13,656 bases of DNA from DUAL01 sp036012565 (GTDB taxonomy: Bacteria; Bacteroidota; Bacteroidia; Flavobacteriales; BACL11). The first letter of the stretch is position 1. Every line of letters begins with the position of its first letter. The notes under the pieces are model-generated. The model ran no database searches. It was not told the origin of the DNA and worked only from the letters and a program-made list of their open reading frames with translations. Where the stretch lies: contig DASCPP010000120.1 in the NCBI GenBank assembly GCA_036012565.1, positions 1 through 13,656 of the forward strand, given 5' to 3'. Shown piece after piece: positions 1-8,076 of this stretch. Both the position numbers and the translations under genes were made by a program.

Positions 1-690
1 TCTGTTTAAATCTATCCAATTTGCATTATACCTGGTAGCACTCCATACATCTTGATTACCACCAGCATAAGCTCCGTCTGGATTTGCAAGTGGGTTTATC
101 CAGATATCAACCTCATTTATTAGATCAGTTAATTTTGGGTCTGTTCCATATCCATTAAGGATATAATCAATTAACCTTAAACTTAAGATGTATCCAGCAA
201 GTTCATCCCCATGCATTGATGATGTGTATAAAAAGGATGGCTCGTTTTCTTTTTGACTAACATTATCAGAAATTTGGACTATTAATATTTCCCTTCCTGA
301 GTTGAGTGTACCTAAATGATGCAGTTTACAAATAGTTGGGAATGAATCTGCAAAGCCAATCATCATATCCACATATTCCTGATAAGTAGGGTAGTAATTC
401 CAATTATTTTTACTTCCGTTTGTAAAATTTAAAGGTTTCTTTTTAATGATTGTATAATCAATGTTTAATTTCAGAAATTCAGAAAACTCTTTTTTGTTAG
501 CATACGCAAAAGCTATTTCAGCATTTGTTTTATGATCAATAGAAATAATTTTAGAGAGTTCGTTTAACTTACTTTTATTTTTATACTGAAAAGAAAAAAA
601 GACTTCTCCTTTTTCAGTAAATATTTCATTAATATTTTGAGAGATTACTAGAAAAGGGATGAATAAAAGGAATAATATCTTTTTAATCAT
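1..690 (-). CDS. M14 family zinc carboxypeptidase, exported (3' part cut by window edge)
   Basis: Exported zinc metallocarboxypeptidase (M14 family, carboxypeptidase A/T type) that would remove C-terminal residues from peptides outside the cytoplasm. Only the first 230 codons are in the window and no stop is reached. Residues 1-18 are a Sec signal peptide (MIKKILFLLFIPFLVISQ). Residues 20-90 resemble the propeptide-like N-terminal region of Bacteroidota M14 proteins. The catalytic domain starts near residue 97 (NYYPTYQEYVDMM). H160 and E163 in SMHGDE are the HxxE zinc ligands, NPLANPDG (199-206) is typical of the family, R220 matches carboxypeptidase A Arg127, and N229-R230 match Asn144-Arg145. 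The third zinc ligand (His) and the catalytic Glu lie beyond the edge, so activity cannot be judged. The start codon overlaps the end of the upstream cysteine peptidase gene by 8 bp, which suggests translational coupling. The family is clear; substrate specificity is unknown. Confidence 0.93.
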   Translation of the reverse strand, partial: MIKKILFLLFIPFLVISQNINEIFTEKGEVFFSFQYKNKSKLNELSKIISIDHKTNAEIAFAYANKKEFSEFLKLNIDYTIIKKKPLNFTNGSKNNWNYYPTYQEYVDMMIGFADSFPTICKLHHLGTLNSGREILIVQISDNVSQKENEPSFLYTSSMHGDELAGYILSLRLIDYILNGYGTDPKLTDLINEVDIWINPLANPDGAYAGGNQDVWSATRYNANWIDLNR

Positions 691-1894
691 CTTTGAATTT
701 ATCAAGCGTCTCTTTTACTGCATCTTTATGAATGGTGAAAGTCATCATTTTTAATTTTACAAAATCTTCATGATAAAAGTAGTAGCCAGGGAAATTGCCA
801 TTTCTACTACCTGAACCACTATCTTTAATTAAAAACCACCAGTCATTATTATTATCTATTTTATAACCAATTAGATGAATTGCGTGATCATCAGTAGTTG
901 TTCCATTTGAAAAACGAAACTGACGAGCATTTTCATCAATAAATTCAGATGGAATATCATAGGAAGGAATCATTGCTACATCATTGGTTGAAGAATATCC
1001 GCTTTCAGAAACATCACCTCCAATTGAAATGGAATATCCATTTTTTATGGCATTTTTTATAGCAAACATAAATTCATCTAAAGGAACATTGTAGTAATCT
1101 GCACTTCTCCACCAGTTGTCAGGAACTTTGTACTCTTCTTGACTCCAATATGGTTTTTGCATCAGACTCATAAAATCAACATAGTCGTTCGGTCTTAATT
1201 TGGTGACATTTTTCATAAATGAAATTGGAGTATACGTTTTACCGTTGTGCCTAAATGATGTAGGAGGTACCCCCATGTAATGGTTCAAAATGGACTTAAT
1301 ATTTGATAGTATTGCCTGCTCATCCCAGTAGTTTGTAACTTTACAACTTTTAAGGTAAGTCTCAATCTCTGAAAACATCTTTTCATGATTGTAAAAAGGC
1401 TGATCAGATGGTTTTCCTTCATAAGCCTCAAGAGGAACAATTCCGTACATCTCCATCATTCTTTGCACAGCATTGGTTTCAGATCCTTCACCCAAATGTG
1501 TGTTTCCTCTGCTTTGGATGTAGCCTCTTGATTTTTCAATATATTCAAAATAGACAGGGTAAAGTTCAGATAAGTTAATTGTGTTACCTGTTAATCTGTT
1601 AATTTCACTTTCGTAAAATGAAGTTGTAGAGAAACACCAACAAGTTCCTGTGTTTCCTTGTGAGATAGGCTCAGCAGTTTCTACAATCGTAAACTCTTCC
1701 AAACTTTTTGGAATTTTTTTTCCTTCAAAATCCATTTTGAAAGCCTTGTATCCTTCTTTTTCTTTTTGATCATATCTTTTACTCTCGCTAACAATCTTGC
1801 CATAAAAGTTGTTGGAATAAGATTCAAATTGCCCTTTGTCTTGAGCTATTAATGTTGTGCTAATCAGTAATAAAACTCCTATTATTTTTCTCAT
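683..1894 (-). CDS. C1-family cysteine peptidase, bleomycin hydrolase/aminopeptidase C-like, exported
   Basis: A 403-aa papain-fold peptidase of the C1B (bleomycin hydrolase/PepC-like) type, which usually act as aminopeptidases on short peptides. Residues 1-17 form a Sec signal peptide (MRKIIGVLLLISTTLIA), so unlike cytosolic PepC it is probably periplasmic or surface-located. The oxyanion Gln and nucleophile are visible in ISQGNTGTCWCFST (Q79, C85). The catalytic His is in DDHAIHLIGY (H337). The third catalytic position, normally Asn in an NSWG motif, reads KDSGSGS, giving Asp358 instead of Asn and no Trp. From memory, this Asp form occurs in a Bacteroidota subgroup, so the gene is probably active rather than decayed. 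The start codon shares an ATGA overlap with the stop of the TonB-dependent receptor gene, and its own end overlaps the M14 carboxypeptidase gene by 8 bp. The two peptidases and the receptor are therefore likely co-expressed. Family confident; substrate unknown. Confidence 0.93.
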   Translation of the reverse strand: MRKIIGVLLLISTTLIAQDKGQFESYSNNFYGKIVSESKRYDQKEKEGYKAFKMDFEGKKIPKSLEEFTIVETAEPISQGNTGTCWCFSTTSFYESEINRLTGNTINLSELYPVYFEYIEKSRGYIQSRGNTHLGEGSETNAVQRMMEMYGIVPLEAYEGKPSDQPFYNHEKMFSEIETYLKSCKVTNYWDEQAILSNIKSILNHYMGVPPTSFRHNGKTYTPISFMKNVTKLRPNDYVDFMSLMQKPYWSQEEYKVPDNWWRSADYYNVPLDEFMFAIKNAIKNGYSISIGGDVSESGYSSTNDVAMIPSYDIPSEFIDENARQFRFSNGTTTDDHAIHLIGYKIDNNNDWWFLIKDSGSGSRNGNFPGYYFYHEDFVKLKMMTFTIHKDAVKETLDKFKDD

Positions 1895-4095
1895 AATTTA
1901 ATTTTCAGTCCTGCATTAAAGAAATAACCATCAAGTGGTGCCCAAACTTCTGTAAATTGAGGGCTCCCATTTGTTAGTGTACTTCCCATATTTGATTGTC
2001 TAACATCTGTAAAGTTTTCTGCATTAAGGAAGATTACAAAATTATCAATTGTTCGTTCTACAATAACACCTGTTGTAAATAAACTTTCTGTTTTCATTCC
2101 ATTATTTAAGAATTGACCTGATTTATAATCATAATCCCAACCAATACGCCATTTATCCTCTACTACAAAAAGTAGATCTCCTTTTATGCTATGTTTTGGT
2201 GTAAGTGTAAGTGGAGTTTCGTCTTCTTCATTTTCCAAATAAGCATCTGTATAGGTATATCCAAAGAACCAAGTAAATTTCCCTACAGTAAGTTTTATTT
2301 GAGACTCATATCCTTTGGAAAATAAGGAATCGTTTACTTGCTGGTAAAACAGATTATCTATGTTGCTTTCATTTAATGTTATCGGGTTATCAATTATATT
2401 ATAAAAGAACATCTGATTTAAGGAAAGTAATACATTATCCAAACCAAAAGTAGATTGATATTTAAAATCAAAGTTACTTCCGTAAGATTCTTCTGCTTGC
2501 ATATTTGAAAAGTCAATTCTTTGGATATTTTTATATCCGTATGCTTCAGCTTCTTCATTAAAGATGGTTGGTATTCTGTATCCCATTCCTCCTCCTAATC
2601 GAACTGAAAGTTCTGGAGTGAGTTTGTATAAAGCTGAGATTTTAGGAAGTATAAAGGATTGTCCTCCATTTTCTGTGCTTAAGGCTGAGGCGTCTACTTT
2701 ATCTGCTCTTAAACCACTTTCCAAAGCAAACTTACCTGTTACATCCCAAAGGTGGTTTACATATAAACCAAGCGTTTGATATTCTTGATTTCTTAGAGGT
2801 TGAGGAATAAAGTTTTCTTCTGTAAATCTATCTTCTAGTGCATTAAAACCAATATTGATATTTTGTGTTTCCTTATTAATGTTAAAGTTTAATTCTGTAA
2901 AGCTATTCTGTTGATTTCCTCCAAATGTGGTAGAAGTACCCAAGATATTCTCATCAATATTAATGTATCTATCAAAAGAAGAAAAGCTATTTTTTAGTGT
3001 GATTGTTTTTGTTTTATCTAATTTATAGTTTGCTGAAAACTGAGTAGTAAAACGGCTACTTTCTTGCTCATCTAAAAAATAAGAGCTAGAAGTATTTTGA
3101 TTATTTATTTTACTCATAGATCCCCCTTTTCTATTTTCCTTAGAGATAGTTGCACCAAAATACAAATTGGTTTTCTTATTCGGATTGTAAAATAGTTTAG
3201 GATTAAAATTAAATTTTGAGACTTTAGCAATATCCGAGAAACCATTTTCATCCGCATCATAAGGGTTGTGGAGATGCATAGAAGCTAAATTGGTAAATCC
3301 CCATTTCCCAAATCTTTTGGAATTAAAAGCATTAAAATCTCTTGCGCCAATATGAGAGAGATTGATATGTAAAAGTATTTCGTCCTTATCTGCTTTTTTA
3401 GTAAGTAAGTTAATAAGTCCTGATATAGCTCCGCCACCATAAAGTGTAGATGCAGATCCTTTAACATACTCTACTTGTCGTAAATCTAAAGGTGGAATTT
3501 GCAAAATATCTAAACTTCCAGAAAATCCTCCATATAATGGAAAACCATCTTTTAACATTTGTGTATATCTTCCATTTAGACCTTGAATTCTAACGACTGC
3601 TCCATTACTTCCTGCGGCTGTAGTTTGTACTTGTATCCCTGTGGAATGTGTTATTAGGTGTGCAATTTTACTTGCTTCCATACTTGCTGCTTCATCTATT
3701 TCCTCTGTAAGCACTTCAGTTCGAGTAGGCAAGTTAGCAACCGTTCTGTTTCCTCTTGTAGATTCAATAATTATTTCATCCATTTCCGTATCAGAAGCAG
3801 AAAGTAGTACAGTATGCATCTTGTTACTTTCAATTGGAAAGTTTAATCTCAAATTTTGATCTTCATATCCGATAAAAGTAATTACAATAGTTTGTTCTCC
3901 GTTAGGGATATTGTTAAGCGTTGCTAATCCATTTACATCAGTACTAACCCCATTATTTGTGTTTTTGAGTAAGATTGTAGCGCCAATCAAAGCTTCAGTA
4001 GACTCAGAATCCAATACTTTTGCCTTAAAATAATTTTGTGCATTTGTAATTGTTGCAAAAGCAACTAATATAAGTGTGATTATTGTATTTTTCAT
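1891..4095 (-). CDS. TonB-dependent outer-membrane receptor
   Basis: A 734-aa TonB-dependent receptor, an outer-membrane beta-barrel that uses TonB/proton-motive force to import a scarce ligand. Residues 1-20 are a signal peptide ending in NAQ. Residues 21-100 form a carboxypeptidase-regulatory-like beta-sandwich (KAKVLDSESTEALIGAT; STDVNGLATL), the usual Bacteroidota N-terminal extension. MDEIIIESTR (105-114) is a TonB-box-like stretch. The plug domain runs from about 118 to 235 and includes VVRIQGLNGRYTQMLKDGFP, VEYVKGSASTLYG and GGAISGLINLLTKK. The rest is beta-barrel ending in YFFNAGLKIKL. There is no SusD-like partner next door, so it looks like the siderophore/cobalamin/small-ligand class rather than a SusC glycan importer. 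It starts in an ATGA overlap with the GNAT gene and ends in another with the cysteine peptidase gene. The ligand cannot be read from sequence; cobalamin is a possibility raised by icmF in the same operon, and peptide or metal chelates are equally open. Confidence 0.95.
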   Translation of the reverse strand: MKNTIITLILVAFATITNAQNYFKAKVLDSESTEALIGATILLKNTNNGVSTDVNGLATLNNIPNGEQTIVITFIGYEDQNLRLNFPIESNKMHTVLLSASDTEMDEIIIESTRGNRTVANLPTRTEVLTEEIDEAASMEASKIAHLITHSTGIQVQTTAAGSNGAVVRIQGLNGRYTQMLKDGFPLYGGFSGSLDILQIPPLDLRQVEYVKGSASTLYGGGAISGLINLLTKKADKDEILLHINLSHIGARDFNAFNSKRFGKWGFTNLASMHLHNPYDADENGFSDIAKVSKFNFNPKLFYNPNKKTNLYFGATISKENRKGGSMSKINNQNTSSSYFLDEQESSRFTTQFSANYKLDKTKTITLKNSFSSFDRYINIDENILGTSTTFGGNQQNSFTELNFNINKETQNINIGFNALEDRFTEENFIPQPLRNQEYQTLGLYVNHLWDVTGKFALESGLRADKVDASALSTENGGQSFILPKISALYKLTPELSVRLGGGMGYRIPTIFNEEAEAYGYKNIQRIDFSNMQAEESYGSNFDFKYQSTFGLDNVLLSLNQMFFYNIIDNPITLNESNIDNLFYQQVNDSLFSKGYESQIKLTVGKFTWFFGYTYTDAYLENEEDETPLTLTPKHSIKGDLLFVVEDKWRIGWDYDYKSGQFLNNGMKTESLFTTGVIVERTIDNFVIFLNAENFTDVRQSNMGSTLTNGSPQFTEVWAPLDGYFFNAGLKIKL

Positions 4096-4592
4096 TTTAT
4101 GATTTTTGCCATTAGTAATTCATCTTCATATTTTCCATTAACTAAAAAAGCATTTCTTTTTACTCCTTCTGCTTCAAATCCTTTTTTCTGATAGAGGGAT
4201 ATAGCAACTTTATTTTTTTTAGAAACTTCTAATTCCAATCTAGTTATCCCATTATTAATTGCATATTTTTCTATTGTATTCATTAATTTAGTTCCATAGC
4301 CTTTACCCGTGTACTCTTGTAGAACTGCTATTGCTAAATTCATGCAATGTTTTTTTCTGTTTGCAGTAAAAATATTTCCAAAAACGTAACCTACTAGTTT
4401 TTTATTATCCTCAAGTACAAAAGTCAAAACTCCTTTTTCTAACTGCTCTTGTATATCTTTTCTTTGCTGTTCAATTGTTCTTTTACGTTCACCTTTTTCA
4501 TAAAGTAAGAAGGTAGTCTCAGCATCTAATCTTTTTAACAGATTTAAGAGATTCTCAGCATCTCCAATTTGTATTTCTCGAATAAGAATCAT
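4092..4592 (-). CDS. GNAT family N-acetyltransferase
   Basis: A 166-aa single-domain GNAT acetyltransferase, cytosolic, which would transfer acetyl from acetyl-CoA to an amine on a protein or small molecule. The N-terminal strand-helix (MILIREIQIGDAENLLNLL) is typical. The central strand has VGYVFGNI (67-74). The acetyl-CoA pyrophosphate loop is TGKGYG (95-100), preceded by NLAIAVLQEY; the usual Q/R at the first loop position is T95 here. The C-terminal part contains LELEVSKKNKVAISLYQKKGF (from 119), the family's motif B with an Asn and the YxxxGF signature, then the common EDELLMAKII ending. It lies 6 bp downstream of icmF and its stop codon overlaps the receptor start in ATGA, so it belongs to the operon. 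No signal peptide. The fold is clear; the acceptor substrate is unknown, and nothing in the sequence ties it functionally to B12 or peptide metabolism. Confidence 0.92.
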   Translation of the reverse strand: MILIREIQIGDAENLLNLLKRLDAETTFLLYEKGERKRTIEQQRKDIQEQLEKGVLTFVLEDNKKLVGYVFGNIFTANRKKHCMNLAIAVLQEYTGKGYGTKLMNTIEKYAINNGITRLELEVSKKNKVAISLYQKKGFEAEGVKRNAFLVNGKYEDELLMAKIIK

Positions 4593-4598
4593 ATAAAT

Positions 4599-7500
4599 TT
4601 ACATGTTTCTTCTGTACTGCCCTCCAACTTCAAATAAGGCATTTGTAATCTCTCCTAAAGAACATATTTTTGAAGCGTCAATTAATAACTCAAAAATATT
4701 TTGATTCTGAATAGCAGCTTCTTGTACTTTTTTCAATATTTCTGCAGATTTAGAATCATTTCCTTTATGTAGTTCATCTAACATTGAAATTTGATATTTT
4801 TTTTCCTTCTCAGTTGCTCTAATTACTTCAGATGGAATAATAGTAGGTGATCCTTCTTTGTTCAGGAATGTGTTAACCCCAATAATTGGATATTCTCCCG
4901 TGTGTTTCAGGCTTTCATAATGCAAACTCTCTTCCTGTATTTTGCTTCTTTGATACATAGTCTCCATAGCACCTAATACACCACCTCTCTCTGTAATTCT
5001 ATCAAATTCTGTAAGTACTGCTTCTTCTACTAAATCAGTAAGTTCTTCAATAATAAAGGCCCCTTGTAATGGATTTTCATTTTTTGTGAGCCCTAATTCT
5101 TTGTTAATAATTAACTGAATTGCCATTGCTCTTCTTACAGATTCCTCAGTAGGTGTTGTGATGGCTTCATCATAAGCATTTGTATGTAAAGAGTTACAGT
5201 TGTCATAAATAGCATAAAGTGCTTGCAAGGTGGTTCGGATATCATTAAAATCAATTTCCTGTGCATGAAGTGAACGCCCTGAAGTTTGAATGTGGTATTT
5301 CAACATCTGAGATCTTTTGTTGGCTCCATATTTATTTTTCATGGCTTTAGCCCATAATCTTCTGGCAACACGACCAATTACTGCATATTCAGGGTCAACA
5401 CCATTACTGAAGAAAAATGAAAGATTAGGGCCAAACTCATTGATATCCATTCCTCTACTTAGGTAATATTCTACATAAGTAAATCCGTTAGCAAGGGTAA
5501 ATGCTAATTGAGAAATTGGGTTAGCACCTGCTTCCGCAATATGATAACCAGAAATTGAAACAGAATAGAAATTTCTTATTTCATTATCAATAAAGTATTC
5601 CTGAACATCCCCCATCATTCTTAAGGCGAATTCAGTTGAGAAAATACAGGTGTTTTGCGCTTGATCTTCCTTTAAAATATCTGCTTGTACTGTTCCTCTA
5701 ATTTTTGCTAAAGTTTCAATTTTAATTTTTTGATAAATCTCAGAGGATAAGATTTCATCCCCTGTAACTCCTAACAAAAAGAGGCCTAATCCATTGTTTC
5801 CTTCTGGCAGATCACCTTGATACTCAGGTCTTTTGACTCCTTTCTTTTTGTAAATATCTGTAATCTTCTTTTCAACCTTTTTTTCAAGACCATTTTCTTT
5901 AATGTATTTTTCGCATTCTTGATCGATAGCTGCATTCATAAAGTATGCTAACATTATAGGTGCAGGGCCGTTAATAGTCATACTCACGGATGTCATTGGA
6001 TTAGCTAGTTCAAATCCTGAATATAATTTCTTCAAATCATCTAAACAACAGATAGAAACTCCTGCATTCCCAATCTTACCATATATATCAGGTCTTTTGC
6101 CTGGGTCATTTCCATAAAGGGTTACAGAATCAAAAGCTGTAGATAACCTTTTAGCTGGCATTCCTAAGCTTACAAGGTGAAAACGCTTATTCGTTCTTTC
6201 AGGACCGCCTTCCCCCGCAAACATTCTTGTTGGATCTTCCCCCTCTCTTTTAAAAGGAAATAATCCTGCTGTGTAAGGGAATTCTCCAGGAACGTTCTCT
6301 TGTAATTGCCATTTTAGAATATCTCCCCACGCTTCATATTTTGGTAATGATATTTTAGGGATATCGGTTTGAGAGAGTGATTTTGAGTGAGTTTCAACAG
6401 AAAGTTCTTTATCACGAACTTTATATTTGAATAGATGTTCTTTGTATTTTTTTTGCACCTTTTCCCAAGAGTCAATCAGAATCTTATTCTTAGGGTGAAG
6501 TTCTAACAATAATGTTTCGTATTCCGATTTTATCTGAGATAAAACATCATCAGATGAATCAGATAAAATATCTAATGATTTTTGAAGAGCATATAATTTT
6601 TGAGCAACTTCTTTTTGATTGATAACCCACTTGTCGTAATCTCTGTTGTTTTCAGAAATCTCAGATAAATAACGAACTCTATTTGGAGGAATAACAAAGA
6701 TTTTCTCACTCATCTTATCAGTGATTTCAAAAGAAGAACTAAAATTTCCTAATCCTTTTTCCGAGAACTTATCCATTATTGCTTTGTAAAGTGAGTTGGC
6801 CCCTGGGTCGTTAAATTGAGATGCAATTGTACCGAAAACTGGCATATCATCAATTTTCTCATCAAACCTTTGGTTGTTTCTTTGGTATTGTTTCTTTACA
6901 TCTCTAAGTGCATCTAAACTTCCTTTCTTGTCAAATTTGTTAATAGCAATAAAATCTGCAAAATCTAGCATGTCAATCTTTTCTAATTGAGTAGAAGCTC
7001 CGTATTCAGGAGTCATTACATACAAAGAGATATCTGAATGATCTAATATTTCTGTGTCCGATTGCCCGATACCAGAAGTTTCTAAAATAATCAAATCATA
7101 CTTAGCAACTTTTAGAATATCTAGGGCATCATTCACATAGGCAGAAAGAGCAAGATTTGCTTGACGAGTTGCTAAAGAACGCATATAAACATTGTCCGAT
7201 TTTATTGCATTCATTCTGATTCTATCTCCAAGTAGTGCACCTCCAGTTTTTCTTTTTGATGGATCTACAGAAACAATTGCAATATTTTTTTCAGGAAAAT
7301 CAATTATAAATCTTCTTACGAGTTCATCAATTAATGATGATTTTCCAGATCCTCCAGTACCTGTAATCCCAAGGACTGGAGTTTCTGATTTTTTTGATAG
7401 CTCTTTTATTTCAGAGAGTATTTCAGTATGATTTTTCGGACAGTTTTCTGCAGCAGAGATCATTCTAGAAATTGCATTTACATTTTTATCTTTTATCTCA

Positions 7501-7967
7501 GAGATTCCTCCAACTAACTTTTTACCAACCAAGAAATCTGATTTTTCAATCAAATCATTTATCATCCCCTGAAGTCCCATTTCTCTGCCATCATCAGGAT
7601 GATATATCTTAGTAATGCCATAAGTTTCTAATTCTTTTATTTCCTCTGGTAGAATAGTTCCTCCACCTCCAGCAAAGATTTTAATATGAGATGCTACTTT
7701 TTCTTGTAAAAGATCATACATATATTTTAAGTATTCGGTATGCCCTCCCTGGTAAGACGTCATTGCAATAGCATTCGCATCTTCTTCAATAGCACAATTT
7801 ACTACCTCTTCTACACTTCTATCATGTCCTAAATGAATTACTTCACAGCCAGTGGCTTGAATAATTCTTCTCATGATATTGATAGCAGCATCATGTCCGT
7901 CAAAAAGAGAAGCGGCTGTTACAATTCTCACTTTATTTTTAGGACTATATCTTTCTACTTTTATCAT
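4599..7967 (-). CDS. icmF: Fused isobutyryl-CoA mutase (IcmF-type), adenosylcobalamin-dependent
   Basis: A 1122-aa cytosolic fusion enzyme that rearranges acyl-CoA carbon skeletons with adenosylcobalamin, classically isobutyryl-CoA to/from n-butyryl-CoA. The length fits the IcmF family (about 1,090-1,150 aa). Residues 1-140 are the B12-binding domain, with DGHDAA (base-off ligand H25) and AGGGGTI (99-105). Residues 195-405 are a MeaB-like G-protein chaperone domain: P-loop GTGGSGKSS (203-211), switch motif ETSGIGQSD (296-304) and base-recognition NKFD (343-346). A helical linker follows (405-545). The mutase barrel (550-1122) contains FPYTAGLFPFKREGEDPTRM, GEGGPERTNKRFH and SISGYHIAEAGA (H809). 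Where methylmalonyl-CoA mutase has Tyr and Arg for substrate carboxylate binding (TRGPY; VRNTY), this protein has F570 and Q771 (AQNTCIF). That argues for isobutyryl- or pivalyl-type substrates and against methylmalonyl-CoA. It is the first gene of the minus-strand operon. The start at MIKVERY is just upstream of the B12 fold, with a plausible promoter box 24 bp before it. Confidence 0.95.
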   Translation of the reverse strand: MIKVERYSPKNKVRIVTAASLFDGHDAAINIMRRIIQATGCEVIHLGHDRSVEEVVNCAIEEDANAIAMTSYQGGHTEYLKYMYDLLQEKVASHIKIFAGGGGTILPEEIKELETYGITKIYHPDDGREMGLQGMINDLIEKSDFLVGKKLVGGISEIKDKNVNAISRMISAAENCPKNHTEILSEIKELSKKSETPVLGITGTGGSGKSSLIDELVRRFIIDFPEKNIAIVSVDPSKRKTGGALLGDRIRMNAIKSDNVYMRSLATRQANLALSAYVNDALDILKVAKYDLIILETSGIGQSDTEILDHSDISLYVMTPEYGASTQLEKIDMLDFADFIAINKFDKKGSLDALRDVKKQYQRNNQRFDEKIDDMPVFGTIASQFNDPGANSLYKAIMDKFSEKGLGNFSSSFEITDKMSEKIFVIPPNRVRYLSEISENNRDYDKWVINQKEVAQKLYALQKSLDILSDSSDDVLSQIKSEYETLLLELHPKNKILIDSWEKVQKKYKEHLFKYKVRDKELSVETHSKSLSQTDIPKISLPKYEAWGDILKWQLQENVPGEFPYTAGLFPFKREGEDPTRMFAGEGGPERTNKRFHLVSLGMPAKRLSTAFDSVTLYGNDPGKRPDIYGKIGNAGVSICCLDDLKKLYSGFELANPMTSVSMTINGPAPIMLAYFMNAAIDQECEKYIKENGLEKKVEKKITDIYKKKGVKRPEYQGDLPEGNNGLGLFLLGVTGDEILSSEIYQKIKIETLAKIRGTVQADILKEDQAQNTCIFSTEFALRMMGDVQEYFIDNEIRNFYSVSISGYHIAEAGANPISQLAFTLANGFTYVEYYLSRGMDINEFGPNLSFFFSNGVDPEYAVIGRVARRLWAKAMKNKYGANKRSQMLKYHIQTSGRSLHAQEIDFNDIRTTLQALYAIYDNCNSLHTNAYDEAITTPTEESVRRAMAIQLIINKELGLTKNENPLQGAFIIEELTDLVEEAVLTEFDRITERGGVLGAMETMYQRSKIQEESLHYESLKHTGEYPIIGVNTFLNKEGSPTIIPSEVIRATEKEKKYQISMLDELHKGNDSKSAEILKKVQEAAIQNQNIFELLIDASKICSLGEITNALFEVGGQYRRNM

Positions 7968-8076
7968 TCCAAGATTTTGTTTTCAGATGGCAAAGATAAT
8001 AAAACCTCTACTATAAAAGTGGCTACTGATTTCTGATTACTTTTTACTATTTTTACCAAAAATAAAACCTGAAGGA
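7968..8076. promoter_or_regulatory. Divergent intergenic region between the icmF operon and the secreted-protein operon
   Basis: This 109-bp AT-rich spacer separates two divergently transcribed operons and should contain both promoters. It is too short to hold a full cobalamin riboswitch (about 200 bases) in addition to promoters, and I see no B12-box-like core. It contains a small direct repeat, CTGATT twice with one base between (8026-8038), whose meaning is unclear. GAAGGA at 8071-8076 resembles a Shine-Dalgarno sequence but abuts the ATG at 8077, too close to act as one. No terminator hairpin is apparent, as expected between divergent genes. Confidence 0.6.
7991..7998 (-). promoter_or_regulatory. 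Candidate Bacteroidota -7 promoter box for the icmF operon
   Basis: On the minus strand this reads TATCTTTG, a perfect match to the Bacteroidota sigma-A (ABfA type) -7 consensus TAnnTTTG. It lies 24 bases upstream of the icmF start codon, giving a predicted transcription start about 15-20 bases before the ATG. No clear TTG is seen at the -33 position (the area reads CACTTTTATAG), so the promoter would be weak or depend on an activator. An 8-base degenerate match can occur by chance, but its location in a short divergent spacer supports it. Confidence 0.4.

Noticed and set aside
1891..4095. SusC-type glycan importer of a polysaccharide utilisation locus
   Set aside because: No SusD homologue or glycoside hydrolase adjoins it, and at 734 aa it is shorter than typical SusC proteins (about 1,000 aa).
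7192..7431. 79-codon plus-strand open frame inside icmF
   Set aside because: Antisense to the P-loop region of the G-protein domain, with no independent evidence for a gene.
4599..7967. Methylmalonyl-CoA mutase as the name for the large B12 enzyme
   Set aside because: The single-chain B12/G-protein/mutase order is IcmF-like, and the Tyr/Arg carboxylate-binding pair is replaced by Phe570/Gln771.
8038..8045. TACTTTTT on the plus strand as a -7 box for the propeller operon
   Set aside because: It misses the final G of TAnnTTTG, has no TTG at -33, and similar T-rich matches occur nearby (8048-8055), so no single site can be supported.
7968..8076. Cobalamin riboswitch upstream of icmF
   Set aside because: The spacer is too short and no B12-box-like conserved core or hairpin set could be seen; IcmF is an enzyme user of B12 rather than a typical riboswitch target.
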